Below, in pieces: positions 8,144 through 17,410 of a stretch of DNA of 64,000 nucleotides. Under the pieces are notes generated by a model. That model was not told the DNA's origin. It made no database searches and was given only the letters and a program-made list of their open reading frames with translations. The DNA is from Paracoccus onubensis. Lineage in GTDB: Bacteria; Pseudomonadota; Alphaproteobacteria; Rhodobacterales; Rhodobacteraceae. How positions within the stretch are numbered: the first letter of the stretch is position 1; each line of letters begins with the position of its first letter. The DNA lies in NCBI RefSeq assembly GCF_003591515.1, contig NZ_QZCG01000002.1, positions 186,001-250,000 on the forward strand, written 5' to 3'. Made by a program: the position numbers and the translations under genes.

Positions 8144-8641
8144 ATGATGAAATTCGGAATGATTGCGATGGTGGGTTTTGCCATGAGTTATGGCGTTCTG
8201 CCTGCCGATGCAGGCGATGCGTCGGGCTTCGATCCTGCGACGATAGATCAATGCGTTGCGTCCGGAGAAGGCGATTGCACCGATGCCGGAATGCAGGCCT
8301 GCCGCGACTATGCCAGCAAGAAATATACCGGCGACGATCCCGATTTCGTCGAGAAGAATTGCCTGGATGCCGCGCATCAGGCCTGGGAGGCGCGGCTTGA
8401 AGAAACCTATCAGGCCCTGATCGCACAGGAAGGCGAGGCAGGGGACGATTCGCAAGAGATGCTGCGCAAGACCGAACATGCCTGGATCGCATTTCGGGAC
8501 AGCCTGTGCGATTTCGCCAAGGCTTCCGCACAAACGCGGGACATCAGCGGAGAAGTGGCCGTACTGGAATGCCAGCGAGACGAGGCGGCACGGCATTGGA
8601 CGCTGCTGAATGCCCGGCTGGTGGAAGAGACGGGCGAATGA
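8144..8641 (+). CDS. Second periplasmic LprI-like (DUF1311) protein
   Basis: The 165-aa protein starts at ATG 8144 after AGGAGG (8133-8138) and has a signal peptide ending near VLPADA. It shares the layout of the preceding gene: six Cys, TEHAWIAFRDSLCDFA (about 122-137), and a C-terminal ECQRDEAARHWTLL. The two genes look like an old duplication that has diverged considerably. The stop overlaps the acyl-CoA synthetase start (ATGA), so it belongs to the same transcript. Function is unknown; envelope protection or a chaperone-like role is possible but speculative. Confidence 0.8.
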   Translation: MMKFGMIAMVGFAMSYGVLPADAGDASGFDPATIDQCVASGEGDCTDAGMQACRDYASKKYTGDDPDFVEKNCLDAAHQAWEARLEETYQALIAQEGEAGDDSQEMLRKTEHAWIAFRDSLCDFAKASAQTRDISGEVAVLECQRDEAARHWTLLNARLVEETGE

Positions 8642-10212
8642 CCACATTGTCCGGGCATGATTATCAGAGGTTGCGGCGCGATTTCGCCTGGGATTTTCCT
8701 GAACATCTGAACATGGCCGATCAATGCCTTTCGCATAAGCCGGGGGGCGTTGCCATCATCGAATATTATGACGGCGCGCCGCATCCCGTCACCTATGCGG
8801 AGCTCTCGCGGATGACGGCTGATCTTGCTGACGCGCTTCACGCCGCGCGGGGCGAGTGCGTGGCGGTGTTGCGAACGCAATCGGCGTGGACGGCGGCGGC
8901 GCATCTGGCTGTCTGGAAATCGGCGGCGATCTCGATCCCCTTGTTCAAGCTGTTCGGCTCCGACGCATTGGAACTGCGCCTGCGCGATGCCGGAGTGCGC
9001 AAGGTGATCGCCGATGCGGAAGGGCGCGAGATGCTGCGCCCCTTTGCCGATCTGGAGATCATCGTACCCGAGGAGGGTCTGTCCGATGCCGGTTCGTTTG
9101 CGACCCGCGAGACCGGCCCCGAGGATCCTGCAGTGATCATCTATACCTCGGGCACCACCGGCTCGCCCAAGGGCGCGCTGCATGGCCACCGGGTGCTGAC
9201 CGGCCATCTGCCGGGTGTCGAGATGAGCCATGATCTGCTGGGGCAGCCCGGCGATTGTCTGTGGACTCCGGCCGATTGGGCATGGATCGGCGGGCTGTTC
9301 GATGTGCTGATGCCGGGGCTGGCGCTTGGCGTTCCGGTTGTCGCCGCGCGGATGCCGAAATTTGAGCCGGGCGTGGTGGCGAAGCTGATCGCCGATTGCG
9401 GCGTGCGGAATATCTTCTTCCCGCCAACGGCGCTCAAGATGCTGAAAGCTGCCGATATCCGGATCGATGGATTGCGCTCGGTCGCTTCGGGCGGAGAAAC
9501 CCTCGGGGGACAGATTCTGGACTGGGGGCGGCAGGCATTCGGTCTGGAAATCAATGAGTTCTACGGCCAGACCGAATGCAATATGGTGGCCTCCTCCGCA
9601 TCAAGCATGTTTCCGGCCCAACCCGGCGCGATCGGCAAGCCGGTCCCCGGGTTTGAGGTTCAGGTGATCGGTGAAGACGGCTTTCCGGCCGAAGGCGAGG
9701 GGGATATCGCCGTGCGGCGCGGGGCAGGATCGATGATGCTGGAATATTGGAACCGGCCCGATGCGACTGCCGAGAAGTTCCGTGGCGACTGGCTGGTCAC
9801 CGGCGATCGCGGCGTGATCGAGGGCGGGTATATCCGCTTCGTGGGCCGCGATGACGATGTGATCACCTCGGCGGGCTATCGTATCGGCCCTTCGGAAATC
9901 GAGGATTGCCTGCTGAAACATCCGGCGGTCGCGCAGGTCGGAGTCATCGGAAAACCGGATTCCGTCAGAACAGAAATCGTCAAGGCTTACATTGTCCTGC
10001 GAGATGGATTTGAAGTTTCAGACAAGCTTTCCGCCGAGTTGCAGGCCCATGCGAAACGCTTCTCTGCCGCGCATTCCTATCCGCGTGAAATCGCCTTTCT
10101 CGATTCTCTGCCGATGACGGTGACAGGCAAGGTCATGCGACGTGAATTGCGGGCATTAGCGGTCAGCGAGGCAGCTCACGATATGTCCTTTGACGAAAGA
10201 ACCAGGCAATGA
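8638..10212 (+). CDS. Acyl-CoA synthetase (AMP-binding)
   Basis: The 524-aa ANL-superfamily enzyme activates a carboxylic acid with ATP and CoA. The P-loop-like [13 protein letters not shown] (about 165-177), [11 protein letters not shown] (about 306), [22 protein letters not shown] (about 387-408) and the catalytic lysine in [11 protein letters not shown] at the C terminus are all present. ATG 8638 overlaps the preceding stop (ATGA), and the gene overlaps mccB by ATGA. Context suggests isovalerate, another branched short-chain acid or acetoacetate as substrate; the sequence alone does not decide this. Confidence 0.9.
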   Translation: MTTLSGHDYQRLRRDFAWDFPEHLNMADQCLSHKPGGVAIIEYYDGAPHPVTYAELSRMTADLADALHAARGECVAVLRTQSAWTAAAHLAVWKSAAISIPLFKLFGSDALELRLRDAGVRKVIADAEGREMLRPFADLEIIVPEEGLSDAGSFATRETGPEDPAVIIYTSGTTGSPKGALHGHRVLTGHLPGVEMSHDLLGQPGDCLWTPADWAWIGGLFDVLMPGLALGVPVVAARMPKFEPGVVAKLIADCGVRNIFFPPTALKMLKAADIRIDGLRSVASGGETLGGQILDWGRQAFGLEINEFYGQTECNMVASSASSMFPAQPGAIGKPVPGFEVQVIGEDGFPAEGEGDIAVRRGAGSMMLEYWNRPDATAEKFRGDWLVTGDRGVIEGGYIRFVGRDDDVITSAGYRIGPSEIEDCLLKHPAVAQVGVIGKPDSVRTEIVKAYIVLRDGFEVSDKLSAELQAHAKRFSAAHSYPREIAFLDSLPMTVTGKVMRRELRALAVSEAAHDMSFDERTRQ

Positions 10213-11813
10213 AACTGAAATCCGCGGTCCTTCCGGCATCCGATGCTTTCAAAGCCAATCGCGAAGCCCATCTTGCGGTGCTTGCGACTGCCCGCGAGGC
10301 CGCCGAACTCGCCGCCGCCGGAGGGGGAGAAAAAGCGCGCAGCCGCCATATCGGTCGCGGCAAGATGCTTCCGCGCGAACGGGTCGCCAATCTGCTGGAT
10401 CCCGGGTCGCCCTTTCTGGAAATCGGGGCGACGGCAGCGCATGGCATGTATGACGGCGCGGCCCCCGGTGCGGGCGTGATTGCCGGGGTGGGGCGTGTGC
10501 ATGGGCAGGACGTGATGGTCGTTGCCAATGATGCGACCGTCAAAGGCGGCACCTATTACCCGATGACGGTCAAGAAACATCTTCGCGCTCAGGAAATCGC
10601 CGGAGAATGTCATCTGCCCTGCGTCTATCTGGTCGATTCGGGCGGTGCGAATCTGCCCAATCAGGATGAGGTTTTTCCCGACCGGGACCATTTCGGACGG
10701 ATTTTCTACAATCAGGCACGAATGTCTGCCCTCGGCATCCCGCAGATCGCGGTGGTCATGGGATCATGCACGGCAGGCGGCGCCTATGTCCCTGCCATGT
10801 CCGACGTTACGATCATCGTTCGCGATCAGGGCACGATCTTTCTGGCCGGCCCGCCGCTGGTCAAGGCGGCAACGGGCGAAGTCGTCACTGCCGAAGATCT
10901 GGGGGGAGGCGATGTCCATACCCGCCTGTCGGGCGTGGCCGATTATCTGGCCGAGGACGACGCCCATGCGCTTGCACAGGCCCGCCGCGCGATCGGCAAT
11001 CTGAACCGCCGGATGCCCGACAGCGTGGTCTGGCAGGCGCCCGAGCCTCCGGCATATGATCCGGACGAAATCCTTGGCGCCGTCCCGGCCGATCTGCGGA
11101 CCCCGTATGATATCCGTGAGGTCATCGCCCGCGTCGTGGACGGTTCGCGCTTCGACGAGTTCAAGGCGCGTTTCGGCGAAACGCTGGTTACAGGCTTTGC
11201 CCATATCGAAGGCTGCCCGGTCGGAATTGTCGCGAATAACGGTGTGCTGTTCTCGGAAGCCGCACAAAAGGGAGCGCATTTCATCGAGCTTTGCTCGCAG
11301 CGTGGCATTCCATTGGTTTTTCTGCAGAATATCACCGGATTCATGGTGGGACGGAAATACGAAAACGAGGGTATCGCCCGCCACGGCGCCAAGATGGTGA
11401 CGGCGGTGGCGACGACCTCGGTGCCGAAGATCACCATGCTTGTCGGCGGTTCCTTCGGAGCGGGGAATTACGGCATGGCAGGCCGCGCCTATTCGCCCCG
11501 CTTCTTGTGGACATGGCCCAACAGCCGGATCTCGGTGATGGGCGGCGAACAGGCGGCAGGCGTGCTGGCCACCGTCAAGCGCGACGGGATCGAGCGGCAG
11601 GGCGGGACATGGAGTGCCGGGGAAGAAGCCGAATTCAAACGCCCGACCATCGAGATGTTCGAACGCCAGTCGCACCCGCTTTATGCTTCGGCACGATTAT
11701 GGGACGATGGCATCATCGACCCGCGCAAGAGCCGCGAGGTGCTGGCACTGTCACTGCGCGCCAGCCTGAACGCACCGATTGCATCAACGCGCTTCGGCGT
11801 CTTCCGGATGTGA
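10209..11813 (+). CDS. mccB: Methylcrotonyl-CoA carboxylase, beta (carboxyltransferase) subunit
   Basis: The 534-aa carboxyltransferase transfers CO2 from biotin to 3-methylcrotonyl-CoA, giving 3-methylglutaconyl-CoA. Both crotonase-like halves are seen: an N half with [39 protein letters not shown] and [15 protein letters not shown], and a C half with [22 protein letters not shown] and [19 protein letters not shown]. The GGANLP and GNYGM segments favour methylcrotonyl-CoA over propionyl-CoA carboxylase. It overlaps the synthetase gene by ATGA and is separated from mccA by the small ASCH gene. Confidence 0.95.
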   Translation: MKLKSAVLPASDAFKANREAHLAVLATAREAAELAAAGGGEKARSRHIGRGKMLPRERVANLLDPGSPFLEIGATAAHGMYDGAAPGAGVIAGVGRVHGQDVMVVANDATVKGGTYYPMTVKKHLRAQEIAGECHLPCVYLVDSGGANLPNQDEVFPDRDHFGRIFYNQARMSALGIPQIAVVMGSCTAGGAYVPAMSDVTIIVRDQGTIFLAGPPLVKAATGEVVTAEDLGGGDVHTRLSGVADYLAEDDAHALAQARRAIGNLNRRMPDSVVWQAPEPPAYDPDEILGAVPADLRTPYDIREVIARVVDGSRFDEFKARFGETLVTGFAHIEGCPVGIVANNGVLFSEAAQKGAHFIELCSQRGIPLVFLQNITGFMVGRKYENEGIARHGAKMVTAVATTSVPKITMLVGGSFGAGNYGMAGRAYSPRFLWTWPNSRISVMGGEQAAGVLATVKRDGIERQGGTWSAGEEAEFKRPTIEMFERQSHPLYASARLWDDGIIDPRKSREVLALSLRASLNAPIASTRFGVFRM

Positions 11814-11821
11814 ATACGGAT

Positions 11822-12238
11822 ATGTCGGATTCGGGTATTTATACAAAGAAGAAGCCGGTGAGTTTCACTTTCGGAGACAGCCGGGAACTCTGTGATCGGC
11901 TTCTGGCGCTGGTGCGATCGGGGAAAAAGACTGCGAGCTGCGGAGCTCTGCGGGATTTCACGGAGGGCGGCGAGGAGCTGCCCGAGGTCGGGCGGCGCGA
12001 TACCGCACTTGACTGGGACGGCAATCCGGCGCTTCTGATTGAGACGACAGAGGTGTCCATCCGCCGCTTTCGCGAGGTGACGGAGGATTTCGCCTTGGCC
12101 GAGGGCGAGGGTGATTTTGACGCATGGACTGCGGGTCATATTGATTACTTCTCGCGCAATGGCGGCTTTGATCCCGATATGGAACTGGTTTGCGAGCGGT
12201 TCAGACTGATTGAGGTGCTGTCATGCGCCGTATCGTGA
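11822..12238 (+). CDS. ASCH-domain protein
   Basis: The 138-aa protein matches the ASCH fold (PUA-like): SFTFGDSRELCDRLLALVRSGKKTASCGALRDF near the N terminus, then DWDGNPALLIETTEVSIRRFREVTEDFALAEGEGD, the usual ASCH pattern. Some ASCH proteins hydrolyse N4-acetylcytidine (YqfB) or bind RNA; others are uncharacterised. It lies 8 bp after mccB and 76 bp before mccA, splitting the two carboxylase subunits. The start ATG 11822 has no strong ribosome-binding site and may rely on coupling. Any link with leucine metabolism is unknown. Confidence 0.8.
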   Translation: MSDSGIYTKKKPVSFTFGDSRELCDRLLALVRSGKKTASCGALRDFTEGGEELPEVGRRDTALDWDGNPALLIETTEVSIRRFREVTEDFALAEGEGDFDAWTAGHIDYFSRNGGFDPDMELVCERFRLIEVLSCAVS

Positions 12239-12314
12239 TGCGGCTGGGGCTCACCTGCCCAGGCAAATGCATGATTTCTTTTTCAAGCAAATATCCGCGC
12301 CGGAGGCATCTGCC

Positions 12315-14237
12315 ATGTTTCACAAGATCCTGATCGCCAATCGCGGCGAAATCGCTTGCCGGATCATGGATTCATGCCGTCGGATGGGTGTGGCAACCGT
12401 GGCGGTCTATTCCGATGCCGACCGCGCCGCGCGCCATGTTGCCATGGCCGATGAGGCAGTGCATCTGGGCGGTCCGTCCCCCGCCGACAGTTATCTGCGC
12501 GGTGATGCGATCGTCGAGGCGGCCAGGGCGACCGGCGCGCAGGCGATCCATCCCGGATATGGCTTCCTGTCAGAGAATCCCGATTTCGTCGATGCGGTCG
12601 AGGATGCGGGACTGATATTTATCGGTCCGTCGGCGCGGGCGATCCGGGCCATGGGGCTGAAGGATGCGGCCAAGGCATTGATGGAAAAGGCCGGGGTGCC
12701 GGTCGTGCCGGGATATCACGGCGCGGAACAGGATCCCTTGCATCTTGCGCAGATGGCCGGGCAGATCGGCTATCCCGTCCTGATCAAGGCCGTGGCCGGC
12801 GGCGGCGGCAAGGGGATGCGCCGGGTCGATGATCCGAAGGATTTCGCCGACGCGCTTGCTTCGGCGCAGTCCGAGGCGCGCAATGCCTTCGGGAATCCTG
12901 ACGTGCTGATCGAGAAATATATCCTGCGGCCGCGCCATATCGAGCTGCAGATCTTCGGGGACGGGCACCGCGCCGTGCATCTGTTCGAGCGTGACTGCTC
13001 GTTGCAACGCCGCCATCAGAAGGTGATCGAAGAGGCCCCGGCCCCCGGCATGACGCCCGAGATGCGGAAGGTCATGGGAGCCTCGGCTGTTCGCGCGGCT
13101 GAGGCGATCGGCTACAAGGGTGCGGGAACGATCGAATTCATCGTGGACGGTTCGAACGGGCTGCGCCCTGACGGATTCTGGTTCATGGAGATGAACACGC
13201 GCCTTCAGGTCGAGCATCCCGTGACCGAGGCGATCACCGGGGTCGATCTTGTCGAATGGCAGTTGCGCGTGGCCAGCGGCGAGCCTTTGCCCGCGAAGCA
13301 GGAAGAATTGTCGATCACCGGCCATGCTTTCGAGGCGCGGCTTTATGCCGAGGACGTGCCGGCGGGTTTCCTTCCCGCGACCGGGCGGCTTGCGCATTTG
13401 CGTTTTCCCGAAGGCGCCCGGATAGAGACCGGGGTGCGGCAGGGCGACAGTATCAGCCCGTGGTACGATCCGATGATCGCCAAGATCGTGACCCATGGTC
13501 CGACCCGTGCCGTGGCCTTGCGGGCTCTGGAAGCGGGGCTGGTCGATACCGAGGTTGCAGGCTCCGTCACCAATCTGGATTTCCTGATCGCATTGACGCG
13601 GCATGACGGTTTTGCCTCGGGTGAGGTGGATACCGGCCTGATCGAGCGTGATCTGGACGCTTTGGTGACTGCTGCCGAACCGGATCCCCGGACCCGCGCT
13701 TTGGGCGTGGTCGGGCTTTCAGGTCTGGCCGATCCTGCGGTCAAGGGAGGAATGACGCTTTGGCAGCCGCTGCGCCGGACCGTCAGCTGGGATGGCAACG
13801 AGGCGGTGATCGAGGTGCTTGGCCCCGGCGCCGCCCGGGTGACCGTTGATGAAACGGCCCATGAAGTTCGCTGGCAAGGGGATCGCTGGTGGGTGGATGG
13901 CAGCCTGCGTCGAAACCGGATCGTCACTCATGACGCCGGGGTCAGCGTATTCGGCGGACGTACCGTTCATCTGACGCCGACTGATCTTCTGGCGCGAGAT
14001 GCGGCGGCTGCGGGTGACGAGGTGACGCTTGCTCCGATGCCGGGACTGGTGAAATCGGTTCATGTCGAAGCCGGGCAGGCGGTGAAGGCGGGCGACCGTC
14101 TGGCCGTGCTCGAGGCGATGAAGATGGAGCATAGCCTGACCGCCTGGCGGGACGGCGTGATTGCGGAAGTCATGACGCAGCCCGGTGATCAGGTGGAGGC
14201 AGGTTCGCCACTGATCCGGCTGGAGGAGGAGGCATGA
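12315..14237 (+). CDS. mccA: Methylcrotonyl-CoA carboxylase, alpha (biotin carboxylase/BCCP) subunit
   Basis: The 640-aa protein carries biotin carboxylase (about 1-450) and a C-terminal biotinyl domain with Lys603 in EAMKMEHSL. Visible motifs include the N-terminal FHKILIANRGEIACRI, the ATP-grasp loop KAVAGGGGKGMR, the RDCSLQRRHQKVIEEAPAP stretch and EMNTRLQVEHPVTE. It carboxylates its own biotin with ATP and bicarbonate for use by MccB. GGAGG at 12302-12306 sets the start at ATG 12315; the frame is open upstream but that part is not family sequence. It overlaps the glutathione transferase gene by ATGA. Confidence 0.95.
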   Translation: MFHKILIANRGEIACRIMDSCRRMGVATVAVYSDADRAARHVAMADEAVHLGGPSPADSYLRGDAIVEAARATGAQAIHPGYGFLSENPDFVDAVEDAGLIFIGPSARAIRAMGLKDAAKALMEKAGVPVVPGYHGAEQDPLHLAQMAGQIGYPVLIKAVAGGGGKGMRRVDDPKDFADALASAQSEARNAFGNPDVLIEKYILRPRHIELQIFGDGHRAVHLFERDCSLQRRHQKVIEEAPAPGMTPEMRKVMGASAVRAAEAIGYKGAGTIEFIVDGSNGLRPDGFWFMEMNTRLQVEHPVTEAITGVDLVEWQLRVASGEPLPAKQEELSITGHAFEARLYAEDVPAGFLPATGRLAHLRFPEGARIETGVRQGDSISPWYDPMIAKIVTHGPTRAVALRALEAGLVDTEVAGSVTNLDFLIALTRHDGFASGEVDTGLIERDLDALVTAAEPDPRTRALGVVGLSGLADPAVKGGMTLWQPLRRTVSWDGNEAVIEVLGPGAARVTVDETAHEVRWQGDRWWVDGSLRRNRIVTHDAGVSVFGGRTVHLTPTDLLARDAAAAGDEVTLAPMPGLVKSVHVEAGQAVKAGDRLAVLEAMKMEHSLTAWRDGVIAEVMTQPGDQVEAGSPLIRLEEEA

Positions 14238-14899
14238 GCGACCGGATCGTATTGTGGCATGTTCCCTTGTCACGATCGATGCGCGTGCGCTGGTTGCTGG
14301 AAGAGATCGGCTGCCACTACGAATTGCGCGAGATTTCCTTTTTCGACAAATCCATGCGGCAGCCACCCTATAGCAATATTCATCCGCTGGGTCGTGTGCC
14401 TGCGCTTGAAATCGATGGCACGATCCTGCGCGAATCCGGTGCCTGTATCGAATATCTTTGCGAGACACGCGGGCCGGAACTGGGATATGCGCCCGGCGCG
14501 GATGGGCGCGCCGATTGGCTGAACTGGCTGCATTTTGCAGAAACGCTGGGTCAGCATCTCGCCAATCTGACCCAGCATCATATCGTCCTGCGCGAGGCGC
14601 ATATGCGTTCGCCAACGGTCATGAAGCTTGAGGCGGCGCGGCTTTCCCGTGCGCTGGGCAGTGTTGAAAAAGTGGTGGCTGACCGGGAATGGCTGATGGC
14701 AGCCGGTTTCTCGGGCGTCGATTGCGCTGTGGGATATGCGGTCTATATCGCCTCCCGCTTCGTGCGCTTTGACGACCGGCCTGCCTTGAATGCCTATCTC
14801 GGACGTTGTGCTGCCCGACCCGCTTTTTCCGCGACTTTGCCCGCACCGGAGGAGCAGGTGATTTACGCCCGTAAATTCTATGAGGTTCCCGATGCCTGA
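14234..14899 (+). CDS. Glutathione S-transferase family protein
   Basis: The 221-aa protein has an N-terminal thioredoxin-like domain (VLWHVPLSRSMRVRWLLEEIG, then GRVPALEIDGTILRESGACIEYL) and a helical C-terminal domain (about 90-210). These are typical of cytosolic glutathione transferases. A catalytic Ser (SRSMR) is likely at about residue 13. Its ATG overlaps the mccA stop and its end overlaps the HMG-CoA lyase start by 8 bases, so it is embedded in the leucine operon. A role in detoxifying reactive enoyl-CoA products is conceivable but unproven. Confidence 0.88.
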   Translation: MSDRIVLWHVPLSRSMRVRWLLEEIGCHYELREISFFDKSMRQPPYSNIHPLGRVPALEIDGTILRESGACIEYLCETRGPELGYAPGADGRADWLNWLHFAETLGQHLANLTQHHIVLREAHMRSPTVMKLEAARLSRALGSVEKVVADREWLMAAGFSGVDCAVGYAVYIASRFVRFDDRPALNAYLGRCAARPAFSATLPAPEEQVIYARKFYEVPDA

Positions 14900-15755
14900 G
14901 ACAGTTGAAATCTTCGAGATGGGCCCGCGGGACGGGTTGCAGAATGAAAAGCGCCAGATCCCGGCATCGGAAAAGATCGCGCTGGTCGATCTGCTGTCCA
15001 GCGCGGGTTTCCGGCGGATCGAGGTGACCAGCTTCGTCAGTCCGAAATGGGTGCCGCAGCTGGCCGATGCCGCCGAGGTCATGGCGGGAATTACCCGCGC
15101 GCCGGGGGTCAGCTATGGGGTGCTGACACCGAATATGAAGGGTTATGACGGCGCAAAGGCTGCGCGTGCCAGTGAAGTGGCGGTTTTCGCCAGTGCTTCA
15201 GAAGGTTTCAGCAAGGCGAATCTGAACGCCACGATTTCCGAGTCGCTGGAGCGTTTCGTCCCCGTTACCGAAGCGGCGCGGCGCGACGGGCTCCCGGTGC
15301 GCGGTTATATCAGCGTGGTGACCGATTGCCCTTTTGACGGTCCGACGCCTCCGGCCTCGGTAGCCTGTGTCGCAGCGGCATTAAGGGATATGGGATGCTA
15401 CGAGATCAGCCTTGGCGATACGATCGGACAGGGCCGCCCCGAAACCGTCGACGCGATGCTGGCCGCAGTGCTGGACGAAATTCCCGCGGAACGGCTGGCT
15501 GGCCATTATCACGATACGGCAGGGCGGGCGCTTCAGAATATCGACGCTTCGCTGGCGCGCGGGCTGCGCGTTTTCGATGCGGCGGTCGGGGGGCTGGGCG
15601 GCTGCCCCTATGCGCCGGGCGCCAAGGGCAATGTGGCGACGGAAAAAGTGGCGCTGCATCTTGCGGGGCAGGGATATGCCACCGGGTTGGACATGGATGT
15701 GATCGGCAAGGCGGCTGCGATGGCCCGATCGATGCGAGGAGAAAAAGATGTTTGA
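14892..15755 (+). CDS. Hydroxymethylglutaryl-CoA lyase
   Basis: The 287-aa TIM-barrel enzyme cleaves HMG-CoA into acetoacetate and acetyl-CoA, the last step of leucine degradation. Family motifs are EMGPRDGLQNEK (N terminus), VTSFVSPKWVPQLAD, GHYHDTAGRALQN (metal-binding His residues) and GGLGGCPYAPGAKGN, which holds the catalytic Cys. I start it at ATG 14892 (MPETVEIFE), 6 bases after GAGG; the alternative ATG at 14880 adds only four residues. It overlaps both neighbours by 8 bases. Confidence 0.94.
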   Translation: MPETVEIFEMGPRDGLQNEKRQIPASEKIALVDLLSSAGFRRIEVTSFVSPKWVPQLADAAEVMAGITRAPGVSYGVLTPNMKGYDGAKAARASEVAVFASASEGFSKANLNATISESLERFVPVTEAARRDGLPVRGYISVVTDCPFDGPTPPASVACVAAALRDMGCYEISLGDTIGQGRPETVDAMLAAVLDEIPAERLAGHYHDTAGRALQNIDASLARGLRVFDAAVGGLGGCPYAPGAKGNVATEKVALHLAGQGYATGLDMDVIGKAAAMARSMRGEKDV

Positions 15756-16530
15756 GACAATACGGATCGACACCGATGCACGTGGCGTGGCGACATTATG
15801 GCTGGCGCGTGCCGACAAGCATAACGCCCTGTCGCAGCAGATGCAGGAGGAACTGACGAAGGCTGCGGCGCAGCTTGCCTCTGATCCCGCCGTCAGGGTG
15901 GTGGTGCTGGCCGGTGAGGGTGCAAGCTTTTGCGCCGGCGGCGATCTGGGCTGGATGCGGCAGCAGATCGCCGCAGATGCGGATGCCAGACGGGCTGGGG
16001 CAAGGGGGCTTGCCGGGATGTTGTCGGCCCTGAACCTTCTGCCCAAGCCCCTGATCGCGCGGGTGCATGGCAACGCATTTGGCGGGGGGATCGGGATGAT
16101 GTCGGTCTGCGACATCGCCATCGCCTCCGATACCGCGAAATTCGGATTGACCGAGGTCAAACTTGGCATGATCCCGGCGACCATCGGTCCCTATGTTCTG
16201 GCCCGGATGGGCGAGGACCGGGCGCGGCGGGTGTTCTTCTCGGGTCGCATTTTCGGCGCTGAAGAAGCCATGAGCCTGAACCTGATCGCCCGGCATGTCG
16301 CGCCTGACGATCTGGACGCGGCGGTCGAGGCCGAGATCGCGCCGTTTCTGCTGGGTGCGCCGGGGGCGATTGCTGTGGCCAAGGCGCAATGTCGCTTTCT
16401 TGGTCCGAAGATCACCCAGACCGAGATCGAGGACAGCATCGACCGGCTGGTTGCCGTCTGGGAAACCGATGAGGCCCCCGAGGGGATCAGTGCCTTTTTC
16501 GAGAAACGTAAACCGCGCTGGCAGAATTGA
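15748..16530 (+). CDS. Enoyl-CoA hydratase, probable methylglutaconyl-CoA hydratase
   Basis: The 260-aa crotonase-family protein has the oxyanion-hole segments GEGASFCAGGDLGWM (about 57-71) and HGNAFGGGIGMMSVCD (about 108-123), and the catalytic-Glu region FGLTEVKLGMIPATIGPYV. In this operon it most likely hydrates 3-methylglutaconyl-CoA to HMG-CoA. It is the last gene of the leucine operon. Its 3' end overlaps the convergent DUF817 gene by 44 bp (16487-16530), so the two messages are antisense to each other at their tails. Confidence 0.9.
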   Translation: MFETIRIDTDARGVATLWLARADKHNALSQQMQEELTKAAAQLASDPAVRVVVLAGEGASFCAGGDLGWMRQQIAADADARRAGARGLAGMLSALNLLPKPLIARVHGNAFGGGIGMMSVCDIAIASDTAKFGLTEVKLGMIPATIGPYVLARMGEDRARRVFFSGRIFGAEEAMSLNLIARHVAPDDLDAAVEAEIAPFLLGAPGAIAVAKAQCRFLGPKITQTEIEDSIDRLVAVWETDEAPEGISAFFEKRKPRWQN

Positions 16531-17410
16531 TCTCGTCCGGCGGCGTGGCCGGTTTCGCCATTTGCGAGCCATCTTCCAACCGGGCAGGCGCGTCGCCGCG
16601 GATCGCATCGCGCGCGGCAATGGTTACGGTGACAAAGCTGACATAAAGCAGCAGATACCACGAGCCGATCTTGGCGAATGAAACATGATCCAGAACCGAC
16701 TGACCGGCATAAATCCATGTGCCGGTCAGGGTTCCGATATTTTCTGCCAGCCACAGGAACAGGCTGGTCAGGAATGCCGCAAGTGGCAGGGGCATCCAGT
16801 ACCAGCGGCCCGGACGGAACCAGATCCGGGTGCGGCCGAAGATCAGGATCGTGGCCGCAAACAGGACCAGCCGGATGTCGGGCAGAAAATGATGCGTGAA
16901 AAAATTGACATAGATTGCGACGGCTAGGATCACGGTCACGGCAAAGGGCGGATATGGCGCGAAACGCATATCGAAGATACGGATCACCCGCGCCATATAT
17001 GAACCGACCGAGGCATACATGAAGCCCGAAAACAGCGGCACCCCGTAAAGCTTGAAGAAGCCGGGCTCGGGATAGACCCATGACCCGGCATTGACCTTGA
17101 ACAGTTCCATCGCCGTGCCGGTCAGGTGGAACAACAGGATCACCCGTGCTTCGGCCGGGGTTTCCAGCCGGAAGATCAGGAATGCCGCCTGTGTCAGCAG
17201 GGCAAAGGCGAATAATGCATCATAGCGTTGTATCGGCCAGTCGGGCGACCAGATCGCTCGGGTAACGAAAATCGCCAACAGCATGAGCCCGCCGAACAGG
17301 CAGGCCCAGCCCTGTTTGAACACGAACATGGCGAACTCTGCCATCCATTCGGGCAGATGCCGCCGCGCCCGGTCCCCTAATGCGCGTTCAAGCCGCCGGG
17401 TTGATCTCAC
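16487..17410 (-). CDS. DUF817 family integral membrane protein
   Basis: This hydrophobic protein of about 307 aa has roughly eight membrane helices and conserved-looking loops ([45 protein letters not shown]), matching the DUF817 family. The family function is unknown to me. A GTG at 17410 forms a GTGA overlap with the glyA stop and is my preferred start; an ATG at 17440 would add ten residues inside glyA. It is therefore probably translated by coupling behind glyA. The 3' end overlaps the enoyl-CoA hydratase gene. Confidence 0.8.
   Translation of the reverse strand: MRSTRRLERALGDRARRHLPEWMAEFAMFVFKQGWACLFGGLMLLAIFVTRAIWSPDWPIQRYDALFAFALLTQAAFLIFRLETPAEARVILLFHLTGTAMELFKVNAGSWVYPEPGFFKLYGVPLFSGFMYASVGSYMARVIRIFDMRFAPYPPFAVTVILAVAIYVNFFTHHFLPDIRLVLFAATILIFGRTRIWFRPGRWYWMPLPLAAFLTSLFLWLAENIGTLTGTWIYAGQSVLDHVSFAKIGSWYLLLYVSFVTVTIAARDAIRGDAPARLEDGSQMAKPATPPDEINSASAVYVSRKRH

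Noticed and set aside
12210-12314. Longer mccA start at 12210
   Set aside because: The added residues overlap the ASCH gene and are unlike biotin carboxylases; GGAGG precedes ATG 12315.
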